DNA of 64,000 nt from JAGDZR01 sp049115695 (GTDB lineage Bacteria; Bacteroidota; Bacteroidia; Cytophagales; Cyclobacteriaceae), in the NCBI GenBank assembly GCA_049115695.1, contig JAGDZR010000006.1, forward strand, positions 124,001 to 188,000, in the 5' to 3' direction. Positions 27,817 to 36,626 of this stretch are shown here, piece by piece. The stretch's first letter is position 1. Each line of letters starts with the position of its first letter. The position numbers were made by a program, and so were the translations under genes. The notes beneath the pieces were generated by a model. That model was not told the origin of the DNA. It did no database searches and saw nothing but the letters and a program-made list of their open reading frames with translations.

Positions 27817-28457
27817 TGTATCCCGAGTCAATCACCAAACAAGAGATTTCGACATTCCCACTTTTGAAATTTGATGGGGAAATCGAGGTGATTGATCAGG
27901 TAAAGGATATCAAGAGAGCGGTCAGCTATCTTTCCAAGTTTGAAAAATTAGGATTTGATACAGAGAAAAAACCTGCTTTCCGAAAGGGAGTATACAACTA
28001 TACATCACTGGTCCAGCTCAGTACGACTGACAAAGCATTCCTGTTTCGCATCAAACAAACGGGATTTCATCCAGCTTTAGTGGATCTGCTTTCGAGCAAA
28101 CGCGTTTCCAAAATTGGGATTAGTCTGCGGGACGATATCATTGATTTGCAAAACATTGAGTCATTCGAACCCGGGGGTATTGTAGATCTCAATAAGGTAG
28201 CGCAGGACTTGGGGTTTAAAAATTCAGGTGTTCGCAACCTAACAGGAATCATACTGAACAAGCGCGTTTCAAAGAATCAACAAACTTCAAATTGGGAAAA
28301 CGAGGAACTCACTCCCGGACAAATGCAATACGCGTCATTAGATGCCTGGGTTTGTCTGGAGATATACAATGAGCTGGAACGTAAAGGGTATATCTATGAA
28401 AACAATGGTCAGGTGAGCAAATCCATCACCAAAAAAATGAACTCCACCAAAAATTAA
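27813..28457 (+). CDS. RNase D/WRN-like 3'-5' exonuclease domain protein
   Basis: The 214-residue protein is a single DEDDy exonuclease domain: Exo I GFDTEKKP (about 48-55), Exo II with SLRDDIIDL, and Exo III MQYASLDAWVCLEIY (about 170-184). There is no HRDC domain, so it is shorter than RNase D. It would remove 3' nucleotides from RNA or DNA. It overlaps nhaC by 4 nt. Confidence 0.88.
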   Translation: MMYPESITKQEISTFPLLKFDGEIEVIDQVKDIKRAVSYLSKFEKLGFDTEKKPAFRKGVYNYTSLVQLSTTDKAFLFRIKQTGFHPALVDLLSSKRVSKIGISLRDDIIDLQNIESFEPGGIVDLNKVAQDLGFKNSGVRNLTGIILNKRVSKNQQTSNWENEELTPGQMQYASLDAWVCLEIYNELERKGYIYENNGQVSKSITKKMNSTKN

Positions 28458-28461
28458 AAGG

Positions 28462-29055
28462 TCAACATTCCTCTACAATAACATCGCTGAGCAACTCAAA
28501 ATTAGCAACGAATCGTTCATACCACTCCTCCCTTATTAAGCCTTCAATTTCGCAATTCTCGGTATAGTGCCGGTCAATAATTTTAACCTCAAGCTCATCA
28601 AGTGCTTTTTCTACTGAAGAGGTGTCATCATAGGGGAAGCTTACTTTGATGTGACATGTCGGGAAAATGATTCTTTTAGCAGCTTTGGACAGGGCATCCT
28701 GCGCTGCTGTCTTATAGGCATGCACCAATCCACCCACACCTAGTTTGGTCCCGCCAAAGTAGCGCACAACCACCACTAAGGTGTTGGTTAGTTCAAATGA
28801 CTTGATTTGCCCTAAAATTGGATCTCCAGCAGAATGATTTGGTTCACCATCATCATTGGCACGAACACTTTGCTGTTTCATTCCCAATATGTAGGCAAAG
28901 CAATGATGTCGGGCGTCATAGTACTGCTTCCTTAACTCATTCAATCTGGTCCTTACCTCTTCCAAAGACTCAACAGGAAAAGCGTGTGCGTAAAACTTAC
29001 TTCCCTTCTCTTTGTAAAAACCTTCTACCGATTCTTCAATTGTTTTGAAATTCAT
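28462..29055 (-). CDS. YigZ/IMPACT family protein
   Basis: The 197-residue protein has the UPF0029/IMPACT N-terminal domain with ARHHCFAY, NDDGEPNHSAGDPIL (about 67-81), VVVVRYFGGTKLGVGGL (about 94-110) and a C-terminal ferredoxin-like domain. Family members bind translation factors or nucleic acid, but the role in bacteria is unclear. The start overlaps the stop of the upstream TPR gene by 4 nt (ATGA). Confidence 0.9.
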   Translation of the reverse strand: MNFKTIEESVEGFYKEKGSKFYAHAFPVESLEEVRTRLNELRKQYYDARHHCFAYILGMKQQSVRANDDGEPNHSAGDPILGQIKSFELTNTLVVVVRYFGGTKLGVGGLVHAYKTAAQDALSKAAKRIIFPTCHIKVSFPYDDTSSVEKALDELEVKIIDRHYTENCEIEGLIREEWYERFVANFELLSDVIVEEC

Positions 29056-30161
29056 CTGGCCAGAAGTAGTTCGGCCTCCTCTTCCAGTTCGTCAGTTTCA
29101 GCTATTTCAAGTGCTTTTCGCAACCAATACTCGGCCTCATTATGTCTGTTTAATTTCTGTAAGACACGGCCTGCTCCCAGATAACCCACGCTCTTGTAGT
29201 AGTCTCCATGGTTAGGGATTTCATCTCCTACATTCAATCCTCTTTTATAATGGATCAAAGACTGCTCCATATCCAATTCATTCATTTCCAAACGGAGACC
29301 TTCATAGATATATCCGGTCATCTTGTAATAGGATTTATCATGCTCCATCAAATTGAGTGTTAAGGATGGATCAAGCACCTCATAGGTTTTAGTTGCGCTG
29401 ATAGATTCAAGGTATTTGGCTCTTACGTAGGGATTGTTTGGGTAGGTTTTCAATAATGCGTTGATATACTTCTTTGAAAATATTGGTTTCTGTTCGTACC
29501 TCAGATAGATGTAAGTCAAATAAACATGAGATTCCACCTTGGATAAAACAGTCCGGCTGGTTGCCTGTGTGATCTGATCCAAGCCTAGCTCAATATCTCC
29601 TTCATGAAAAAACCACAACAGCGGTTTATAAACAGGATGTCGTTCGGGATAGGCTTCTCGAAAGTAGTTGTACAACCCAACTATGAATAAAAACTCAGGA
29701 TATTTTGCCGTTAGATCAAAACTTTCCTTCAGCAGCGAATAGGTCTGATTGGCCTCCCCAAATGCTTTCATATAGTACCCTCTATCCGCCCAATATTCAG
29801 CCAAAAGACCTCTTGCTGTCATCTCAAAGAAAATCCCCTCTGGATGATCTTTGCCTAATGCCTGCGCCTCTTCAATTGTTTGGTTCAACTTGGACTTAAA
29901 TGCTTCAAAAACAGAGTCTTCTAAAACAGGAATGTTTTGCCACAAAATCAGGAAAGCCTCCATCGCTGACCCAACCGGGTGATTGGGAAGCCTTTGCCTG
30001 GCTTGTTTGATATAATATTCCGCAGAATCTTTGTCCATGGAATAGATCATATGCGCACCTTGCCCTACTAAATCCAGATTGGCTGGACTATCGAATAATG
30101 GACACTGTGCCATGAGCATTCCTGTCCAGATCATTAGGGTTAATGTTAAAGAAAAACGCAA
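29052..30161 (-). CDS. Secreted TPR-like protein
   Basis: The 369-residue protein has a signal peptide (MRFSLTLTLMIWTGMLMAQ, cleavage near 19) and a chain of helical hairpins; the C-terminus with SVGYLGAGRVLQKLNRHNEAEYWLRKALEIAE is a clear TPR. It is probably periplasmic and a scaffold. No enzymatic motif is visible. It is translated with the YigZ gene. Confidence 0.75.
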   Translation of the reverse strand: MRFSLTLTLMIWTGMLMAQCPLFDSPANLDLVGQGAHMIYSMDKDSAEYYIKQARQRLPNHPVGSAMEAFLILWQNIPVLEDSVFEAFKSKLNQTIEEAQALGKDHPEGIFFEMTARGLLAEYWADRGYYMKAFGEANQTYSLLKESFDLTAKYPEFLFIVGLYNYFREAYPERHPVYKPLLWFFHEGDIELGLDQITQATSRTVLSKVESHVYLTYIYLRYEQKPIFSKKYINALLKTYPNNPYVRAKYLESISATKTYEVLDPSLTLNLMEHDKSYYKMTGYIYEGLRLEMNELDMEQSLIHYKRGLNVGDEIPNHGDYYKSVGYLGAGRVLQKLNRHNEAEYWLRKALEIAETDELEEEAELLLAR

Positions 30162-30261
30162 TTGATCAAAAGCTGGATTTTGTTGTACTTAACAAAGACA
30201 CTAAGTTAGGTTTAAAAGTTTACTAGATTAGTCCCCGAACAAATTTTTACAACAATTTAAC

Positions 30262-31158
30262 GTGCAAGTAGCCTCACATATTGAATCGCCAATACTATCA
30301 GGCGCTCCTATTTTTTTTCACCAGGACTATTTGAACATTCATAACCTGCCAAAACTAAAAGCATTTACTGGTAGTCTTCATCATCAAATCATCTTTCTGA
30401 TGATGATTGAATGCTCAACAAATGAATGTAAAAGCATGCCCTGCAGCCCTTTTGGATCAATTGTTCATGCCGGCGATATCTCCTTCGAAACTTTTAAGGA
30501 ATACATGATCTCCTTACTGGACTTGCTAAAAAAACAAGGATACAAAAAACTAACTATTGTTCACCCTTCGTCCTGTTACACGCAAATGGTTTCCGCAAAT
30601 TGGCTGAAGGAAATGGGATTTAGTGTGATGCACACCGATGACAATCAGCACATTGATCTGACAAAGCCGTTGAGCATTCATTCGATGGAAAAGAGAAAAT
30701 TGGCGAAACTAAATCAAACACATGCTATCAGGAAGCTATTGCCTCCTGAATATGAATCACTGCATCAGTTCATTGAGAAATGTCGCAGACAGCAAGGATT
30801 AACCATCAACATAAAGCTTGACACATTGCTAAATCTGGTAAGCCGACTACCGGATCTTTATGATGCATGGGTATCGGTGTATAAGGGCAAATGGACAAGT
30901 GCAGTACTCGTCACGAGGGTAACACCAACTATTGCTTATTACTATTTACCAGCAACTGATCAGGTCTATAAAAAGCATAGCCCAATGGTGCAGCTCCTGG
31001 ATCACATCAAGTCATATTATCAGGGACTTGGATTTATAACCCTTGACCTGGGTATCAGTTCGATCAATGGGAAAAAGCAAGAAGGCTTGTTCCAGTTCAA
31101 AGAAAGAATGGGCGCTGAAAGAACCGATAAATACACTTTTGAAATTAGTCTTCAATGA
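30262..31158 (+). CDS. FemAB/GNAT-like protein
   Basis: The 298-residue soluble protein has no clear motif in its first half. The second half (RKLLPPEYESLHQFIEKCRRQQGL, AYYYLPATDQ, and LFQFKERMGAE near 280) follows the GNAT-fold pattern of FemAB-like transferases found in surface glycan loci. Its position beside a GT4 and a sulfotransferase supports a role in glycan decoration, but the acyl or aminoacyl donor is unknown. Its end overlaps the converging GT4 by 14 nt. Confidence 0.6.
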   Translation: MQVASHIESPILSGAPIFFHQDYLNIHNLPKLKAFTGSLHHQIIFLMMIECSTNECKSMPCSPFGSIVHAGDISFETFKEYMISLLDLLKKQGYKKLTIVHPSSCYTQMVSANWLKEMGFSVMHTDDNQHIDLTKPLSIHSMEKRKLAKLNQTHAIRKLLPPEYESLHQFIEKCRRQQGLTINIKLDTLLNLVSRLPDLYDAWVSVYKGKWTSAVLVTRVTPTIAYYYLPATDQVYKKHSPMVQLLDHIKSYYQGLGFITLDLGISSINGKKQEGLFQFKERMGAERTDKYTFEISLQ

Positions 31159-32308
31159 CTTTTTGGTAAACATGCTCAAGTTTATCAACCGTAACCCTAC
31201 TGGACCATTTCTCTTCGTACCGTTTTCTTACCTCAAACCTTGATGAATGCTTTTCATTGACCTTCAATAATGCCTCAAATAACTGATCTGCATGCGGTTC
31301 AATCAAATGATCATGCTGTTGAACCAGTTGTTCCGCTCCAGCCCATGGAGTGGTAACAATTGGCAATCCACACGCTTTGGCCTCCAATATCACTACCGGT
31401 TGATTTTCATGTCTGCTGGGCATTACCAATACATCCGATGATTGATAGGCATTGCGCAATCCGTCCAAATCTCTCCAACCAGAGAACTGCACCTTCACTG
31501 GAAGCTCCTCGGCCATCAACTCCATTTGTTCTCTGTGTTCCCCCTCTCCGATAATCAAACATTTCCAATCCACATGAGCTCGAGCAAGTGCCAGCGCCTC
31601 CATTAATAGCTGTGGATGCTTTTGATCCTCTAGTCGACCGACAAACAAAATCTGAAACCCCTCTCCGTCTGATTGATTCGGTTTAAAATGCTGATCATCA
31701 ATAAAGTTTGAGATTGGTTCTACCCGTACCCCGTGACTCATCATATGGATTTTCAGAGCATCACTAACCGCCAATACTGCTTTTGCCTGATTCAGGGCAG
31801 GTAAAACAAGTGTCTTGAAATCAACTTCCAGACTAGGCAGAGGGAATGGACTCATGTGTTCTGTGATGATATAAGGGATGTCGTATTGTTCTGATAGATG
31901 CATCGCAATAAAGCCCGCAGGATAGGCACAATGCGCATGTATGACATCCACCTTTCCCCTATCCTTCTCGAACTGTTCCAGATGCCTGGCATGGACTTCA
32001 ATGATTGAGTCGATATTTCCTCTTCCAAGTCTCCGTGACCAGGTGAAGGCAGGTGAAAAGTATTCCCAACAATTTGGTTCCAAAGCATTGAGTGTTTGCC
32101 TGGGTTTTGGTAACAAAATATTACCTAGCGACCTAAATGGGCTACTTGGCGATAGCCAAAGTCTTTCATCATGGGATCCCCAGGTACTAATGGCCACATT
32201 GCTTTGTGGTTTTAACCGGGCATATACAACCGCCTGATCCCTAAAAAAAACACCGGTGGTGGGATGGAGTGAGCTTGGATACCAGGATGGAATGATGAAA
32301 ATATTCAT
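31145..32308 (-). CDS. Glycosyltransferase family 4
   Basis: The 387-residue GT-B enzyme has an N-terminal IIPSWYPSSLHPTTGVFFRDQA, a middle ILFVGRLEDQKHPQLLMEAL (about 217-236) and the nucleotide-sugar motif MPSRHENQPVVILEAKACGLPIV (about 298-320, with E-x7-E). It probably transfers a hexose to a lipid-linked or surface glycan. It overlaps the sulfotransferase gene by 4 nt. Confidence 0.9.
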   Translation of the reverse strand: MNIFIIPSWYPSSLHPTTGVFFRDQAVVYARLKPQSNVAISTWGSHDERLWLSPSSPFRSLGNILLPKPRQTLNALEPNCWEYFSPAFTWSRRLGRGNIDSIIEVHARHLEQFEKDRGKVDVIHAHCAYPAGFIAMHLSEQYDIPYIITEHMSPFPLPSLEVDFKTLVLPALNQAKAVLAVSDALKIHMMSHGVRVEPISNFIDDQHFKPNQSDGEGFQILFVGRLEDQKHPQLLMEALALARAHVDWKCLIIGEGEHREQMELMAEELPVKVQFSGWRDLDGLRNAYQSSDVLVMPSRHENQPVVILEAKACGLPIVTTPWAGAEQLVQQHDHLIEPHADQLFEALLKVNEKHSSRFEVRKRYEEKWSSRVTVDKLEHVYQKVIED

Positions 32309-33216
32309 GACTGATATCCAAATTCCTGAAGCCCTTGATGTAATACCCTGTTACAGTATCGTTGCTCCTCAGCATTCAAAACCGATTTCCAATTCCCAAC
32401 TGAGTCCTTGAATACTGGCTTTCTGATACTCTGATGTTCCGCTCCCTGATAAAAGGCAAGCGATGGAATTTGTTGGTGATAATCCAGCATTGGAGCAGCA
32501 TAATCAACACCAATGTGTGAACATATTTGCTTAAGCACTTCCGCTGGTTCTGCGACTAGGTCCTCATATTTTACCAACATCACGTCAGTTCTTTTTGACA
32601 GCCATTGATATGCTTTTAGACTGCTTTGCCAATGCACACAGCTATTCTCAACATTGGACAATTCTTCAAATATTTCCTTCCCACCTGACTTAAACGATGA
32701 TACAACATCTCGTCCATCCCGTATCAGAAAAATATATTTAGCCCTTGGAAACAAATCATACACCTCCCTATGATAGTACGTATTCATAGGTGTCGCATCT
32801 CCCCAGTACTTCTTTTGACTTGGATCACAATGTCTGTAAATCCTGTCAATCACCCACTGCAGCTCCCTATGTTTGGTCAGATAAATAGATTCTACAATGG
32901 GATTTACGTCGTACTCCCACGAGTGCCCTTTACTTCCAGGCATGAGTTCACCGAGTATTATTTTCATCAAGTCACGCCAAATGAGCCAATTGTAAATTCT
33001 GTATTTAATGATGCTGTTGCCTAAAAAATACTGCTCTGAGGGGACAAATAAATCGCTATGTGCATTGAGCATTCGATTCAGCAACGTGCTTCCATTCCTG
33101 CCCGATCCCATGATGAAAAATGGTTGGGTTGATACCGTGCCCGCGTACAACGGGTATTTGTTGGGTAGCAATCCAGCTATAAATTGTAATAATTGGGCAA
33201 GTTTTTTTCTCCTCAT
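32305..33216 (-). CDS. Sulfotransferase family protein
   Basis: The 303-residue protein has the PAPS-binding 5' motif IMGSGRNGSTLLNRML (about 34-49) and the 3' motif YIFLIRDGRDVVSSF (about 150-165). The C-terminal YHQQIPSL and VGNWKSVL segments are typical of the Sulfotransfer_1/3 group. It is translated with the GT4 next to it, so a glycan acceptor is likely. Confidence 0.88.
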   Translation of the reverse strand: MRRKKLAQLLQFIAGLLPNKYPLYAGTVSTQPFFIMGSGRNGSTLLNRMLNAHSDLFVPSEQYFLGNSIIKYRIYNWLIWRDLMKIILGELMPGSKGHSWEYDVNPIVESIYLTKHRELQWVIDRIYRHCDPSQKKYWGDATPMNTYYHREVYDLFPRAKYIFLIRDGRDVVSSFKSGGKEIFEELSNVENSCVHWQSSLKAYQWLSKRTDVMLVKYEDLVAEPAEVLKQICSHIGVDYAAPMLDYHQQIPSLAFYQGAEHQSIRKPVFKDSVGNWKSVLNAEEQRYCNRVLHQGLQEFGYQS

Positions 33217-33286
33217 CTTTCCTGTCTAGGTATTCCCTCGAATCATTTTGATAATTTAGGTATTTCAAATCTACCAAATACAAAAG

Positions 33287-34090
33287 GTGACCATAAGACA
33301 CTTCAAAAGATTCTTCATAGCCTTATTTAAAATACTGCGACAGCCGAGTCTACTGTATCACGTCCTCAACAATGCTACAGTGTTTAAGCAGCAGGTCAAA
33401 GATCAATTCCCGACACTTGCAAATGGATGTCCTCAAACGACGGCTTCATTACTCGGCATCTCGTTGAATCAATCGATTACTCCTTATTCCTTTTTGAATG
33501 GCACGGCTGAAATAGCTGATCTGGCTTTGCTAAAGGGATTGGCTGCTCAATATGCATCATGTGATTACCTGGAAATCGGAACCTGGCGAGGTGAAAGTGC
33601 CCGGAATATGGCACAATGTTGTTCCCGAGTTGTTTCCATTGACCTGTCTAAAGAAGAACTAGAAAAGCGCGGATATTCATCCGACATGATAAACGCTCAA
33701 GACCACTTTTTGGATGATTCAATACAATCCATTCGGAAACCTTTGGCAAAGCTCAATCCGCTTGAATTGGGTAAATTTGATTTGGTATTTATTGATGGAG
33801 ATCATCACTGGCAGGCGATACAAAGTGACACACAGATTGTATTCGAACATCTTATTCATGATCAATCAATCGTGGTGTGGCACGACTACACGAGCAACTA
33901 TCTGAACCTGGACTGGGAAGTCCTGTTGGGAGTATTAAAAGGGATGGACGAGCAATTGATCCAACAACTGGTTCATGTCAGGAATACAAACTGTCTGATT
34001 TATTGGCCTGGAGTCATTGATGTTGTCAATGAAAAAAATCCCTTCAGGCCCATTGACACCTATCAGATAAAAATTGAGCTAGGCACATGA
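33287..34090 (+). CDS. Class I SAM-dependent methyltransferase
   Basis: The 267-residue protein starts at GTG 33287. It has motif I YLEIGTWRGES (about 97-107), the acidic end of beta-2 VVSIDLS and post-motif DLVFIDGDHHW (about 165-175), as in Methyltransf_24-like enzymes of glycan clusters. It probably O-methylates a sugar. It overlaps the GT2 gene downstream by 4 nt. Confidence 0.85.
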   Translation: MTIRHFKRFFIALFKILRQPSLLYHVLNNATVFKQQVKDQFPTLANGCPQTTASLLGISLNQSITPYSFLNGTAEIADLALLKGLAAQYASCDYLEIGTWRGESARNMAQCCSRVVSIDLSKEELEKRGYSSDMINAQDHFLDDSIQSIRKPLAKLNPLELGKFDLVFIDGDHHWQAIQSDTQIVFEHLIHDQSIVVWHDYTSNYLNLDWEVLLGVLKGMDEQLIQQLVHVRNTNCLIYWPGVIDVVNEKNPFRPIDTYQIKIELGT

Positions 34091-34917
34091 GCACTCAACC
34101 CCTCGTAACGGTTATTTGTCTTTGCTACAATCACGAAGATTATGTGATGGAGGCATTACAATCTGTAGCGAATCAAATGTATGGAAATGTAGAGGTGATA
34201 ATATGCGATGATGCTAGTACAGATGCAAGCAAATCAGAGATCGAGGCATTTGCTCAAAGTCACCCCGACTGCAAAACGATATTTCATGAGCAAAACCTGG
34301 GAAACTGTCGTTCATTTAATGAATGCCTGAAGTATGCCTCAGGGCAGTTCATCATTGACCTGGCAGCTGATGACATCCTGGCGCCTGACCGAATTAGTAC
34401 CGGTATTAGCGTATTTGAGGAACTTGGATATGACTATGGGGTGCTCTACTCAAACGCGCAGTTAATTAATGCAAAAGGAGAGCCCCTCGGATTGCATGAC
34501 AAGGAAGATCAGCCTCAAGGTAATTTATATCAACAGCTTGTTGAACGGTATTTCATTTGCCCTACCTCAATGATGATGAGACGTGAAGTTTTTGAAGTGT
34601 TGAGTGGATATGATGAAACACTGAGCTATGAGGACTTTGACTTTTGGATTCGCTCTTCCAGGACCTTTCTCTATGGGTATCAGCCAGAAGTACTGGTCAG
34701 CAAGCGAATCTTGAAAAAGTCGTTAAGTCAGTCTCAATCGAAATTTGCCAACAAGCATCAAAAATCAACCCTTGCTGTGTGTCGAAAGATTAGCAAGTTG
34801 AACAGAAACATGAAAGAGCGTGCAGCACTGAGTAAACGTGTCTGGTACGAATGCGGTCAATGCCTGAAAACAGGCAACCTGCATTTGATTCCCGGATTTG
34901 TTGGATGCCTGCTATAA
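34087..34917 (+). CDS. Glycosyltransferase family 2
   Basis: The 276-residue GT-A enzyme has the N-terminal VTVICLCYNHEDYVMEALQSV, NVEVIICDDASTDAS (about 33-47) and the DxD-like motif DLAADDILAPDR (about 93-104). It is a soluble inverting glycosyltransferase, coupled by a 4-nt overlap to the methyltransferase gene. Confidence 0.9.
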   Translation: MSTQPLVTVICLCYNHEDYVMEALQSVANQMYGNVEVIICDDASTDASKSEIEAFAQSHPDCKTIFHEQNLGNCRSFNECLKYASGQFIIDLAADDILAPDRISTGISVFEELGYDYGVLYSNAQLINAKGEPLGLHDKEDQPQGNLYQQLVERYFICPTSMMMRREVFEVLSGYDETLSYEDFDFWIRSSRTFLYGYQPEVLVSKRILKKSLSQSQSKFANKHQKSTLAVCRKISKLNRNMKERAALSKRVWYECGQCLKTGNLHLIPGFVGCLL

Positions 34918-35035
34918 AAAACATCTACATGTCGTTTGAGGCATTATCGCTAAAGTCACCCGATTCCGCGTGAGTGATACGACGATTGTCTGAGTCCGAA
35001 ATAGGCACAGCTTGGCAGACGAGTCGTTGGAGCAC

Positions 35036-35068
35036 GACCCATTGCGCACGGCTAGTCCGCAATGGGTC
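35036..35068. terminator. Hairpin between converging genes
   Basis: GACCCATTGCG (35036-35046) pairs perfectly with CGCAATGGGTC (35058-35068) around an 11-nt loop. It lies between the ends of the plus-strand GT2 gene and the minus-strand reductase. There is no T-run, so it may be a transcript-end hairpin rather than a classical terminator. Confidence 0.5.
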
Positions 35069-35076
35069 ACGCCCAT

Positions 35077-36099
35077 TTAACCTTTTAGAATAGCTTCTAT
35101 TTGCTTTAATTCTTCGTCTGAGAAATCCAAGTTGGCTGTTGTTTGGACATTTTCTTCCAGCTGCCCAGGAGAGCTTGCGCCAATCAAAACACTCGTGACG
35201 CGTTGATCTTTGAGTAGCCATGCAAGCGCCATTTGTGAAAGCTTCTGGCCTCTCGCTTGTGCGATTTTGTGCAAAGCCTTGATTTGAGGTAGTCGTTCCT
35301 CTACTTCACTTTTGCCCAGATAGGTCATGTTCTTACCAGCCCGGGAATTGGCAGGAATGCCATCCACATATTTATCAGTAAGCATCCCTTGTGCCAGCGG
35401 CGAGAAAACAATGCTTCCGACACCATTATCTCCCAGAACATCCAGCAAACCGTCTTCTACCCAGCGATCAAACATTGAGTACCGAGGTTGATGCAACAGC
35501 ATCGGCGTGCCCAGGTCTTTCAAGATATTGATGGCCTTTTCGGTAAGCTCCGGACCATAATTTGAAACCGCGGCGTACAGCGCTTTACCCGACCTGACGG
35601 CAGTATCCAGTGCCCCCATGGTTTCTTCCAATGGAGTGTCAGGATCTGGTCGGTGATGATAGAAAACATCTACATAGTCCAGGCCCATCCGTTCAAGGCT
35701 TTGATCGAGACTATTGAGCAAGTATTTTCGTGAACCCAGATTGCCATAAGGCCCGACCCACATATCATATCCAGCCTTGGTGGAAATAAACAGTTCTTGT
35801 CGGTGTGACTGAAAATCTTTTCGGTACATACGACCAAAATTTTCTTCTGCTGAACCAAATGGAGGACCATAATTATTGGCAAGGTCCCAATGAATGATCC
35901 CAAGGTCAAATGCTTTTCGCAATATCATTCGACCATTGTGAAACACATCAATGTCTCCAAAGTTGTGCCAAAGCCCTAATGACAAGGCTGGCAACTGAAT
36001 GCCACTTTTGCCACAACGACGATATTTCATGCCTTTGTACCGATCCTCGGCGGGTTGATAGGCCGTCAATCCACTCTTATCTCCTATTTCCATACTCAT
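35077..36099 (-). CDS. Aldo/keto reductase (YghZ-like)
   Basis: I start it at ATG 36099 (MSMEIGDKSGLTAYQP), which gives about 340 residues like YghZ/L-glyceraldehyde-3-phosphate reductase; the frame is open to 36273 but that part overlaps the operators of the next gene. Catalytic residues are visible: Asp in WDLANNYGPP, the Tyr of NYGP, Lys in ISTKAGYD and His in YHHRPDPDTP. The NADPH site is near LIGASSPGQLEEN. It reduces small aldehydes. Confidence 0.88.
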   Translation of the reverse strand: MSMEIGDKSGLTAYQPAEDRYKGMKYRRCGKSGIQLPALSLGLWHNFGDIDVFHNGRMILRKAFDLGIIHWDLANNYGPPFGSAEENFGRMYRKDFQSHRQELFISTKAGYDMWVGPYGNLGSRKYLLNSLDQSLERMGLDYVDVFYHHRPDPDTPLEETMGALDTAVRSGKALYAAVSNYGPELTEKAINILKDLGTPMLLHQPRYSMFDRWVEDGLLDVLGDNGVGSIVFSPLAQGMLTDKYVDGIPANSRAGKNMTYLGKSEVEERLPQIKALHKIAQARGQKLSQMALAWLLKDQRVTSVLIGASSPGQLEENVQTTANLDFSDEELKQIEAILKG

Positions 36100-36227
36100 T
36101 TCAATATGCCGGCAAATTAGTAAGAAAGTGTTAATAAACTTGTTGCGTGTACGTAAACGCAAACAATCAGACAAGTATTTACAACTGCGTCGAGCATCCA
36201 ACCTTCCTTGAAATTCTTTTATTATAC

Positions 36228-36279
36228 TGACAAAAGTCAACTTAATGTATTTACATTCGTATATTACTGACAATAATCA
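36228..36279 (+). promoter_or_regulatory. Candidate PadR operator pair
   Basis: TGACAAAAGTCA (36228-36239, a perfect TGAC-N4-GTCA palindrome) and TGACAATAATCA (36268-36279) lie 40 bp apart with similar flanks (ACTGACAA...TCAA..TTAAT), the second ending 8 bp before the PadR ATG. They probably serve autorepression. Confidence 0.5.
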
Positions 36280-36287
36280 ATTTAATA

Positions 36288-36626
36288 ATGGGACGAAATT
36301 ATCTTGGTGAATTTGAGGAGCTGGTTTTGCTGACTGTTGGCGTACTCTATCAGGACGCCTATGCCGTTGCGATTACAAAGGAAATACAAAAACAGGCGGG
36401 TCGATCTGTCAATGTGAGCGCCGTACACCGTTCTCTTTATCGACTTGAGGAAAAGGGAATGCTCAAGTCCGAACTTGGGGATCCTGAGCAAAAACGTGGT
36501 GGAAAACGTAAGCGTATCTTTTCAATTACGCCCATTGGCAAGCAGGCTCTGGATGAGTCCATGGAGCTACGAAGCAACCTTCGATCACGCATTCCTGATG
36601 TTGCATTCAAATGGAACATCGGATGA
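36288..36626 (+). CDS. PadR-family transcriptional regulator
   Basis: The 112-residue protein has the PadR winged helix: GEFEELVLLTVGVLYQDAYAVAITKEI, then VSAVHRSLYRLEEKGMLKSELGD and the wing KRKRIFSITPIGKQAL. In Bacteroidota such regulators are commonly placed before FtsX-type permeases, as here, with a 16-nt overlap. Confidence 0.92.
   Translation: MGRNYLGEFEELVLLTVGVLYQDAYAVAITKEIQKQAGRSVNVSAVHRSLYRLEEKGMLKSELGDPEQKRGGKRKRIFSITPIGKQALDESMELRSNLRSRIPDVAFKWNIG

Noticed and set aside
34918..35076. Possible tRNA or structured RNA between converging genes
   Set aside because: One 11-bp hairpin is present, but no cloverleaf or CCA end can be formed.
36100..36273. Longer start for the aldo/keto reductase
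   Set aside because: The extra 58 residues have no similarity to the family and cover the PadR operator region.
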